Part shown: piece by piece, positions 12,866 to 19,026 of the stretch
How positions within the stretch are numbered: the stretch's first letter is position 1
Layout: every line of letters begins with the position of its first letter
Assembly: GCA_019308745.1 (NCBI GenBank)
Contig: JAFDHO010000045.1
Span: forward strand, 1-42,024
Direction: 5' to 3'
Length of the DNA stretch: 42,024 bases
Origin: Deltaproteobacteria bacterium
GTDB taxonomy: Bacteria; Desulfobacterota; DSM-4660; Desulfatiglandales; HGW-15
Notes under the pieces: model-generated
What the model was told of the DNA's origin: nothing
The model's database searches: none
What the model saw: only the letters and a program-made list of their open reading frames with translations
Translations under genes and position numbers: made by a program

Positions 12866-12957
12866 TCTTTAGCCACCTTCCCCGAACTTATTCCGTGACA
12901 ATACCCAACCCGGCCCCTTAGGTGATCCCATCTCGGGAGAGGGTTCTTAAGGAATTT

Positions 12958-12986
12958 ACTATAATGAATATCGCATCGTAACACAA
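12958..12986 (-). promoter_or_regulatory. Candidate promoter of icd
   Basis: On the minus strand TTGTGT (12981-12986) is followed after exactly 17 nt by TATAGT (12958-12963), which differs from TATAAT at one base. The start site would fall about 85 nt before the icd ATG. Confidence 0.5.
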
Positions 12987-13232
12987 GTTGGGATTGGGTG
13001 CTCAGGATCTCCCTTAATGCCATTGCCGAGAGAAGGGCTGGGGGGTAGAATGGCCCCCCGGGATAAGATCAAGTCCGTCCTTGACACGCAGGGTGAAGTC
13101 CCCACGCTGGGTCAAGCCAAGGCCGGCCGTCTGTAATGTTACCACTTCTTTTGCCTTCTCTCTTGATGATCGAGACGTCCCGGGCACCCGCATGGGGGGT
13201 TGGACAAAGAGGAATGAGCGCAACCTGATTCC

Positions 13233-13400
13233 AGTCCCCGGAGAGTCCGCCCCGGGGAGCGACAAAAGGCGGAGACACTGGGAGGGGCAGGTTACAGGGT
13301 GGAGGTCGTCGACAGTGTGAGAAAGGGGATTAGCTGGGAGCACATACGCGAACTCATGGCCTCGGACCGGGAATGGGAGCGCTTCGTCCTCCGGGCCGCC
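13233..13400 (+). pseudogene. Decayed nucleotidyltransferase remnant (NMN-adenylyltransferase-like C-terminus)
   Basis: One plus-strand frame reads GERQKAETLGGAGYRVEV, then KGISWEHIRELMAS and REWERFV. This resembles the C-terminal part of HIGH-family adenylyltransferases of the NadM type, where the motif is usually ISGTxIRELMxxGxxWExxVP. The sequence has W-E in place of G-T and L-R in place of P-P, has no N-terminal HIGH motif upstream and no valid start. It therefore looks like a fragment in decay. The rest of 12866-13446 has no gene that I can support beyond the icd promoter. Confidence 0.35.
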
Positions 13401-13428
13401 TTTCTTCTGATGGCCGTTCATGTAGATT

Positions 13429-13443
13429 GCCACTCACGGTGGC
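13429..13443 (-). promoter_or_regulatory. SECIS-like hairpin for Sec-68
   Basis: Starting 12 nt after the second UGA, GCCAC pairs perfectly with GUGGC around the loop CGUGA. Stem length, loop length and distance match the first hairpin. It begins just beyond the final stop codon, so this SECIS lies in the 3' untranslated region. Confidence 0.7.
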
Positions 13444-13446
13444 GAT

Positions 13447-13659
13447 TCAGACACCTCATGTGCCTCCGTAGCCAATTGAGACGTCACTGCCCTTCACTAT
13501 GATGGGGACCTCTCGCACCCCATGGGAGAACCTGAGCATCTCGTCCAGCTTGTCCTTGTCTTTCTTAACGTCGTAATATCGGGCATCCTTGTATGCCTTC
13601 CTGGCACGCTCCGTGTAGGGTCATCCCGCCTTACCAAAAATAAGGATCCTCTCTTTCAC
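13447..13659 (-). CDS. Glutaredoxin-like selenoprotein with two Sec codons (UXX-star type)
   Basis: If two in-frame TGA codons are read as selenocysteine, this is a 70-residue protein. It starts at GTG 13659, six bases after a strong AGGAGG. It reads VKERILIFGKAG-U-PYTERARKAYKD, then YYDVKKDKDKLDEML, HGVREVPIIVKG, SIGYGGT-U-GV and a TGA stop. Sec-13 (13621-13623) replaces the catalytic Cys of a glutaredoxin CPYC motif, and VPIIV is the glutaredoxin cis-Pro segment. Sec-68 (13456-13458) is third from the end, giving U-x-x-stop, the signature I recall for the UXX-star glutaredoxin-like family. Each UGA is followed at almost the same distance by a 5-bp stem with a 5-nt loop. A pseudogene is unlikely given both conserved contexts. 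Redox partner and substrate are unknown. Confidence 0.85.
13593..13607 (-). promoter_or_regulatory. SECIS-like hairpin for Sec-13
   Basis: Starting 13 nt after the first UGA, GUGCC pairs with GGCAU (one G-U pair) around the loop AGGAA. Bacterial SECIS elements lie within the coding region just after UGA and carry G in a small apical loop, which fits. The Sec machinery (selA, selB, selC, selD) is not in this window. Confidence 0.7.
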
Positions 13660-13868
13660 CTTAGACCTCCTCTTTTGAAGAAGATGAGCGTTTAATCCGT
13701 TCCTATGCAAGCAGTAACAGAACAATAGCCAAGTGGAGGCAAATACGCAAGGGGAAACGCACGGTGTTGTTCAAGGCCTAATCGAACAGGGCCGTAGCGC
13801 AAGTGCTGATTTTGATAGTAACGGGGAAATTGGTGGACTTGGAGAGATGCCTTTCTGTGAAGGAGAAA

Positions 13869-13896
13869 GGGGTTAACCGGAACCTCGGTTAACCCC
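13869..13896 (-). terminator. Hairpin downstream of tRNA-Phe
   Basis: GGGGTTAACCG (13869-13879) and CGGTTAACCCC (13886-13896) form a perfect 11-bp stem with a 6-nt loop. On the minus strand it is followed by a T/C-rich run. It starts 24 bp beyond the tRNA 3' end and probably ends that transcript. Confidence 0.7.
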
Positions 13897-13919
13897 CAAG
13901 AGGTAGATTGTTTTCAAGG

Positions 13920-13992
13920 TGCCGAGACCCAGAATCGAACTGGGGACACGGGGATTTTCAGTCCCCTGCTCTACCGACTGAGCTATCTCGGC
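13920..13992 (-). tRNA. tRNA-Phe (anticodon GAA)
   Basis: The minus strand folds as a canonical tRNA: 7-bp acceptor stem GCCGAGA/TCTCGGC, D arm with AGCTCAGTCGGTAGAGC, anticodon arm GGGGACTGAAAATCCCC with GAA at positions 34-36, and T arm with GTTCGATTC. The discriminator base is A. The genome continues CCT, so the 3' CCA is not fully encoded and must be added after transcription. Confidence 0.97.
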
Positions 13993-14036
13993 GTTTGAGA
14001 TCCAATATAGCTGTAGAGCCAGGGGAGGTCAAGACC

Positions 14037-14263
14037 AAATTTGATGGCTTCGTAAAAAGTCCAATTTCTGCGTTGCCCTTCATCTCGTTGTGATTGCGGC
14101 GTACGCTAAGTACGCGTCTCGAAGATCCCGCATTTTTCGGCGGGGATCACACGAGATTCGCGCGCTCCCGCTAAGCGGGATTTCGCAAGCTCAACTTGAA
14201 TACTTACTTGGAGCTTTTTCATTTGCCACCTCAATTTTGACTTTTTACGAGTTCATCAAATTT
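14037..14263. repeat. MITE-like element with about 25-bp terminal inverted repeats
   Basis: The left end (14037-14061) and the inverted right end (14239-14263) share AAATTTGATG, a divergent 4-base spacer, and CGTAAAAAGTC. Inside are further palindromes, including a pairing of CTCGTTGTGAT with ATCACACGAG and CCCGCTAAGCGGG. It encodes no protein. It fills the gap between tRNA-Phe and the zinc-ribbon gene and ends 3 bp before that gene's stop codon. I see no clear target-site duplication. Confidence 0.7.
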
Positions 14264-14266
14264 GGA

Positions 14267-15208
14267 CTATGTGGATTTTTGTGGCCCTGAATCTTCCAGT
14301 TCCAGGTCAATGTCAAGGTCTTCGAGATCCAGTGCGTCCTCGATGTCTTTGAGTTCTTTTGTTGCCGAAGCCTCATCTTCACCCAGAGCAGGTTCATCCA
14401 GCTCGGAGGCTTGACCATCTTCTCTCGCTCGGTCGTCTTCGAGAGTAAACTCTTCGGGAAAGGAGTCGTCCCCTAAGACCTCTTCGCCGGGGCCGGAATC
14501 AGCCTCTTGTGGAGCATTCTGTCGGTCACTGCCGTCGTCCAGTTCAAGATCGTCAAGGTCCAGATCGAGTTCCCCTTCAGGCCCTAAATCGAGGTCCAAG
14601 GAGTCGCTGTCCGATCCTTGATCCTCTTTCCCTGGCTCCAGAGACGGTTCCTGGCCTGCCCGATCAGGGGGTGCCTCTTCATCATCTTCAAGGTCGTCGA
14701 AAGCGATCTCATCGACGGCTATTTCAGAACTATCATCCTGGTCTTCAAGGGGAAAATCCGCTACAACATCTTCCTCAGGGATCGTGGCGGTCGAGTCACC
14801 GGAGGATCCCTCTCCTCCTGCATCATCCAACTCCAGTTCGAGCCCCAGGTCCTCTTCATCGCTCAATCCCGCCTCATCTTCACCGATGGCGTCGGCGCCT
14901 TCAAAGGAGACGTCTCCTTCTTCTATGGCCCCCGAATCTCCAAAGGCCATCTCATCCCCTTCGACAACGGCTGTTTCATCGAAGGTCATCATAGTGTCGC
15001 TCTGGAATTCAATCTCAGAGGAATCATCCGCTATCCCAAGGGACTGGGATTCGTCCGCTTCACCTATCAGTGAGCCCAGCAGCATGGGCGGATCAGGCCT
15101 GAAGGGCGGGAGGTTCATCTTCTGCTGTTCGGAGGATATATCCTTGGTACATTTCGGGCACGCCTGGTTATAGTCGAAGCTGACATAACCACATTTTGGA
15201 CATTTCAT
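14267..15208 (-). CDS. Zinc-ribbon protein with long acidic low-complexity tail
   Basis: A 313-residue protein. Residues 1-20 form a zinc ribbon with two CxxC knuckles (MKCPKCGYVSFDYNQACPKC). From about residue 45 onward the protein is almost wholly D, E, S, G, A and L, with repeats such as LDLEDLDIDLELED, and is likely disordered and strongly negative. It has no signal peptide or membrane helix. Similar ribbon-plus-acidic proteins are common in Desulfobacterota but I know of no established function. A TTGACG-N17-TATTTA promoter lies in the AT-rich upstream region. The stop codon abuts the MITE-like element, so the element could have altered the 3' end. Confidence 0.75.
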   Translation of the reverse strand: MKCPKCGYVSFDYNQACPKCTKDISSEQQKMNLPPFRPDPPMLLGSLIGEADESQSLGIADDSSEIEFQSDTMMTFDETAVVEGDEMAFGDSGAIEEGDVSFEGADAIGEDEAGLSDEEDLGLELELDDAGGEGSSGDSTATIPEEDVVADFPLEDQDDSSEIAVDEIAFDDLEDDEEAPPDRAGQEPSLEPGKEDQGSDSDSLDLDLGPEGELDLDLDDLELDDGSDRQNAPQEADSGPGEEVLGDDSFPEEFTLEDDRAREDGQASELDEPALGEDEASATKELKDIEDALDLEDLDIDLELEDSGPQKST

Positions 15209-15298
15209 GTGATGCTCCTAGTTTAATTTAATTCAAAATTATTATCCTTTAACGCACAAAAAAAAATATATTTGCTATATAAAATAATGCAATATCTA

Positions 15299-15327
15299 TA
15301 AATAACAAAATTTTGATTATTCGTCAA
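15299..15327 (-). promoter_or_regulatory. Candidate promoter of the zinc-ribbon gene
   Basis: On the minus strand TTGACG (15322-15327) is followed after 17 nt by TATTTA (15299-15304). The whole 15215-15350 stretch is very AT-rich, including a run of nine A residues on the plus strand, unlike its neighbours. Confidence 0.45.
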
Positions 15328-15450
15328 GTGTTTAGTATTCGAAGTAATTGAAATCCCAAGTTTAATGCCCTCCTGTAAGACCAACATAGTTTTCCATATC
15401 CCTGCGAATCGCCGTCCCCCTAAGGGCCAGAATTGCGCTTGCTCAATCCG

Positions 15451-15918
15451 TCAGGTTCTCCGGGATCTTCCCCCGCATTTCTGAATAGCCTTGCGTGCGA
15501 GGAGATCACAGCGTTCATTTTCCTTTGATCCAGCATGACCCTTTGTCCAAACCCATTCGATATCGTGGTCGCGGCACAGCCTGAGCAGTTTCTCCCAAAG
15601 GTCCCTGTTTTGAACGGGTTGCTTTTTGGAATTGATCCACTTATTTTTGATCCAGCCCCTGACCCACTCCGTCATCCCTTTGACCACATAGTTGGAATCG
15701 GTGACAATCCTTATTCTGCACGGCCTCTTGAGAAGGCGTAGTGCCTCAATCACCGCCTGCATCTCCATCCTGTTATTGGTCGTATCAGGGTCGCAACCTG
15801 ATATTTCCTTTTCCCTGTCCCCGTACTTCAAGATGGCGCCGTAACCACCCGGTCCGGGGTTTCCACTGCAGGCACCGTCGGCGTAGATTTCTACAATCTT
15901 TTCTCCCTTGCCTTTCAT
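15451..15918 (-). CDS. rnhA: Ribonuclease HI
   Basis: A 155-residue RNase HI that cleaves the RNA strand of RNA-DNA hybrids. All four catalytic carboxylates are visible: Asp in [18 protein letters not shown], Glu in [13 protein letters not shown], Asp in [14 protein letters not shown] and Asp in [12 protein letters not shown], plus the conserved His in [12 protein letters not shown] start it at the ATG at 15918 ([12 protein letters not shown]). An in-frame GTG at 16101 would add 61 residues, but those are the translated dispersed repeat and do not resemble RNase H. It is a single cytoplasmic enzyme for replication and repair. Confidence 0.95.
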   Translation of the reverse strand: MKGKGEKIVEIYADGACSGNPGPGGYGAILKYGDREKEISGCDPDTTNNRMEMQAVIEALRLLKRPCRIRIVTDSNYVVKGMTEWVRGWIKNKWINSKKQPVQNRDLWEKLLRLCRDHDIEWVWTKGHAGSKENERCDLLARKAIQKCGGRSRRT

Positions 15919-15989
15919 CTCGTCTCCTCTGAAGGTGCTATTTGGAATCCAACGGAATACCCCCATAGCCCTTTGAAAAAGCCTTTCTT

Positions 15990-16113
15990 GGCGGAACGGC
16001 AACACCGTTGCCTCACTCCACAACATGATGAAAAGGCTGAGGTCATGCAGAAGCATGCCCCTCCAACCCTGAGTCAGTGGTTTCGGAGGGACGGGATCCA
16101 CCCCGTCCGTTTC
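15990..16113. repeat. Dispersed multi-hairpin repeat, full copy A
   Basis: It contains four possible hairpins: GGCAAC-acc-GTTGCC (15998-16012), CATGC-agaa-GCATG, CCTCC paired with GGAGG across about 20 nt, and GACGGG with CCCGTC at the end. The second copy at 18630-18754 keeps each of these pairings while loops differ. Partial copies occur at 16259-16297 and 32329-32362. It encodes no recognisable protein. Confidence 0.7.
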
Positions 16114-16258
16114 ACCCTGACAATTCTGGGAAAGATTTTCAAAGGTCTCGCTTGGAGAGTTCTTATCATTAATCCCCGGTCTATTGCATCAAAAAAGGAA
16201 TTTACATGCAACTCCCCCCGGCGTAGTATAGGGGTAATCCTGAGCTGGGGCTTAGAAG

Positions 16259-16297
16259 GGATTCCGGCAACACGGTTGCCTCGCCCCAGGAAGGGGC
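16259..16297. repeat. Partial copy C of the dispersed hairpin repeat
   Basis: GGCAAC-acg-GTTGCC (16266-16280) is the same first hairpin as in copies A and B, followed by TCGCCCC, then GCCCC-aggaa-GGGGC (16283-16297). The other modules of the repeat are missing. It lies just before the NTF2-like gene. Confidence 0.55.
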
Positions 16298-16332
16298 ATA
16301 CGTGTTGCTCTCACAAATGGAGGTCTTCCGGC

Positions 16333-16698
16333 ATGTCTTCCGCGACCAATGGGCTTCCTGTTGAGCCTTTCTTTGAGCTTGTCAACAGGAGAGATCTGAA
16401 CAGGCTAAAAGAACTCCTGACGGAGGATGCCGAGTTCTATTTTCCGAAGACCAAGCCACTGATAGGCAGAGATAGAATCATAAGGTTCTTCAATATCCTT
16501 TTCAGGCGCTTTCCTCGACTCGAATTCCAGGTGCGGGGGCAGGTCGTGCAGGGAGACAGGGCAGCGGTTCACTGGACCAACAGGGGAGTGAGTAAGGATG
16601 GCAAAACCTATGAGAACGAAGGCATGACCTTGCTTGAAATCACCTCAGGCAGAATCAAATATATCAGCGACTTTTTCAAAGATACGGAGAAGTTCTAG
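16333..16698 (+). CDS. SnoaL/NTF2-like protein
   Basis: A 121-residue protein with the cone-shaped NTF2/SnoaL fold pattern: an N-terminal helix (PVEPFFELVNRRDLNRLKELLTEDAEFYFP), IGRDRIIRFFNILFRRFP, and beta strands VHWTNRGVSKDGKTYENEGMTLLEITSGRIKYISDFF. I chose the ATG at 16333, with GGAGG nine nt upstream, because sequence before it belongs to the repeat elements. Family members range from isomerases to ligand-binding proteins, so no reaction can be assigned. It converges with the DUF1573 gene, 3 bp away. Confidence 0.75.
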   Translation: MSSATNGLPVEPFFELVNRRDLNRLKELLTEDAEFYFPKTKPLIGRDRIIRFFNILFRRFPRLEFQVRGQVVQGDRAAVHWTNRGVSKDGKTYENEGMTLLEITSGRIKYISDFFKDTEKF

Positions 16699-16701
16699 TC
16701 C

Positions 16702-17697
16702 CTACCTAAAGATTCCCCTTATGGGGATGGCGATGACGGGTTCTCGCGAGTAGTTGGTCTTCAGCCGTAAGGTCCCTGAAAACACTTCGGCAGGGCCCGG
16801 GATGTTGGTCAGGTAAATGACATAGTTCTTCCCGGGTTCTGTCTCCTCGATCCTGTAATTCACCTTTCCATCCAGGTCAAAGGTGCTCACCTCCAAGGTG
16901 AGGGGTTCATCTCGCCCAGCCCTGACTTTTACGATTTTGGTGACAATTTGGCCTGCCACGCCCTTCATGGTGATCCTATCGGGGAAGACATGTACTGGCG
17001 GAAGCTCCCTAAAGGTGGCGCTGATCGGGATTCTGATAACAGGCCTTTCAGGATAATTGGTCTTCAATTCCAGGGTTCCCCTGTAAGATCCGTGGGGACC
17101 TGGGATATTGGTGAACTGGATTTTGAAACGCCTTCCCCTTTCAACCTCCTCGATCTTGTATCGGACCCTTTCCTCCAGATCGAACTTGGCCGGAATAAGG
17201 GTCAAGGGCCTATCCAGTCCTGCGCGGACTTGAATGACCTTGGTGATACTCTGGCCCTCCAAGCCCCTCATGTAAACATATTTCGGTATCACGTCGATAA
17301 GGATTTTTACCGAAAAACTGATCCTTACTGTTTCAATGGCATGGTTGGGATCATTGGAATAGATCCTGGCCCCTCGGCTGAGTTGCCCGCGATAACCTTC
17401 CGTCTTGACCTTTAATGTAACCTTTCCCTCACCACCCGGGGGGATGACCCTATCAAAGCTGGGGACTGTGCAGCCTCAATCCGGCGCCACCCTTTTTATC
17501 TTCAAGGCCTCATCTCCCTCGTTCTTGACCTTGAACTGGTGCTCTATGGTCTGACCTTGCCGGACCTCGCCGTATTCATAGGTCCTTTCCTTGATGACCA
17601 TCTTAGGGCCGGTTCCGGCCTTGGCGGCGGAGGCCGAGGCCAGGACAAGAAACAAAAAGCACAGGAGAAAGGGGAAAGTGACCGGTTTTTTCTTCAA
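16702..17697 (-). CDS. Secreted DUF1573 protein with probable selenocysteine
   Basis: Read through one TGA (17476-17478, codon 74), this is a continuous 331-residue protein. It has a signal peptide (residues 1-27, hydrophobic FLLCFLFLVLASA), then a DUF1573/Ig-like domain with FKVKNEGDEALKIKRVAPD-U-GCTVPSF. DUF1573 proteins normally have C-G-C-T exactly here, so UGA replaces the first Cys. After it come PPGGEGKVTLKVKT and SNDPNHAIETVRISFSV, the normal continuation, and then two related repeats of about 95 residues (each with GQ-[SI]-[IV]-TK-[VI]-[IV]-[QK]-VRAG and FTNIPGP or LTNIPGP). The reading frame is preserved over the 600 bp after the UGA, which argues against decay. Without readthrough the annotation would be a 73-residue stub and a 196-residue hypothetical protein. 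Confidence 0.8.
17448..17463 (-). promoter_or_regulatory. Possible SECIS hairpin in the DUF1573 gene
   Basis: Starting 12 nt after the UGA, CCCA can pair with UAGGG (one bulged A) around the loop GCUUUGA. Position matches the two hairpins of the glutaredoxin-like gene, but the stem is weaker. A second option is a stem of UCAUC with GGUGA further downstream. Confidence 0.4.
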
Positions 17698-17882
17698 GAT
17701 TCCAACTCCCTTCTGAACAGGCTACTGTTCAAGAGTTCTATTCTGTCCTGAAAAACCTGGTCCTCTTGGCGAGGACATTTAGGGGCTTGTCTCTCGAGTA
17801 GGACATATGAGGGCCAGGGGGGCAACACCTTTGTCATGTCTTGGGCAACAGGCGGCAAATAGTAATTCCCTGTGCCCTCACA

Positions 17883-18530
17883 TCACTCATCCAATTCGTG
17901 TTTCAGTTTGTAAGTCAAGATGTCCAGCTTTATCGTGAAATCGATGTTTTCTACCAGGCAGCAGTCCGGGACATGTATCTGTGTAGGGGAGAAGTTTAGC
18001 AGGGCAGATATATGGGATGCCAGAAACAAATCCGCCACTTCCTGGGCCACGCTGGGCGGAGTCGTGATGACTCCGATTTCCACCTCCAAATCTTCCGCAA
18101 CCTGCCTCAGTTCCCTGATATCCCGAACCCTCAGGCCGGATGGGAGGGTCATGCCTATCTTGTCCCTGTCAACGTCAAAGGCGGCGACAAAGTGAAAACC
18201 CCTGGCAGGGAAATTCTGGTGTTGCAACAGGGCTGATCCAAGATTACCGACCCCTGCAATGGCCATTCTCCAGGAACGATTCACGGCAAGGATTGTCTTT
18301 ATTTCCCTCTGGAGGTCCCTGACATCGTATCCGACACCCCTGATACCGAACTCCCCAAAATAGCCCAGATCCTTTCTCACCTGTGCCGGGTTGACTTGGC
18401 ACAACCAGGCGAGCTTTTCAGACGAGACCATGCGGTAACCGTCAAATTCCAGGAGTTCGAGCTGCCTGTAATAGAGGGACAGCCTCTTTATAGTAGCCTT
18501 TGGGATTTTCTTTGACTTTTCCATAAACAA
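17883..18530 (-). CDS. rex: Redox-sensing transcriptional repressor Rex
   Basis: A 215-residue Rex with an N-terminal winged helix (IPKATIKRLSLYYRQL, then WLCQVNPAQVRKDLGYFGEFGIRGVGYDV) and a Rossmann NAD(H)-binding domain (AIAGVGNLGSALLQHQNF). It represses fermentation, respiration and energy genes until the NADH/NAD+ ratio rises. Length is typical. It is the gene before the DUF1573 selenoprotein on the same strand but 185 bp separates them, so cotranscription is uncertain. A redox sensor beside a putative redox selenoprotein is suggestive only. Confidence 0.96.
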   Translation of the reverse strand: MFMEKSKKIPKATIKRLSLYYRQLELLEFDGYRMVSSEKLAWLCQVNPAQVRKDLGYFGEFGIRGVGYDVRDLQREIKTILAVNRSWRMAIAGVGNLGSALLQHQNFPARGFHFVAAFDVDRDKIGMTLPSGLRVRDIRELRQVAEDLEVEIGVITTPPSVAQEVADLFLASHISALLNFSPTQIHVPDCCLVENIDFTIKLDILTYKLKHELDE

Positions 18531-19026
18531 CGCACATGAAATCTATCAATCATGCCCGATGAGGATTTTGCAAAGCGGAAGTGGTCCTCAGGGCCGTACC
18601 CTCCATGAGACGTTTAAAAACCCCGTTTTGAGACCAGCAACACGGTTGCCGCGGGCCAAAGAAAACAACGGAAAGGGTTGAGGCCATGCGTTAGCATGCC
18701 CCTCCAACCCTGATTCAGTGTGCTTGGAGGGACGGATTTTACCCCGTCTCTTTCAATTATTCTATTATATTTCACAACTTCAAATCATTTCAAGGCCTAA
18801 AAGTATTCCAGGTCCGAGGGGAACATATCACGGCCATGAAAAAATGACAGCCGAGGAAGCCCTATTCTGAAGATTGGTCACCGGATAAGAGGTTTAAGTT
18901 CAGAAATAGCGTGTAAATATCCGTGAATTCTACTAAGATATTTGCGGTATTCTGATCAGCAAGAAACGGTTTCGAATCTACCACAGCAGAAGCGAAGAAG
19001 CGCTGTGACAAGAGACGACAGGTGTC
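18531..19026. other. Intergenic region between rex and the sensor kinase
   Basis: About 500 bp with no gene that I can support. It carries full copy B of the dispersed repeat (18630-18754) and a more AT-rich part (18750-18980) that probably holds the divergent promoters. Confidence 0.5.
18630..18754. repeat. Dispersed multi-hairpin repeat, full copy B
   Basis: Same modules and order as copy A: GCAAC-acg-GTTGC (18637-18649), CATGC-gtta-GCATG, then CCCCTCCAACCCTGA and GGAGGGACGG, then CCCCGTC and TTTC. Between the copies the 4-nt loop AGAA has become GTTA while the CATGC/GCATG stem is kept. This points to selection on structure or to recent spread of a structured element. Confidence 0.7.

Noticed and set aside
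13014-13433. A 139-codon minus-strand frame just after the selenoprotein gene
   Set aside because: Pro/Ser/Arg-rich with no recognisable motif, it overlaps the second SECIS-like hairpin and is antisense to the adenylyltransferase remnant. Not supported as a gene.
15919-16101. N-terminal extension of RNase HI from a GTG at 16101
   Set aside because: The extra 61 residues are translation of the dispersed repeat; the family begins at the ATG at 15918.
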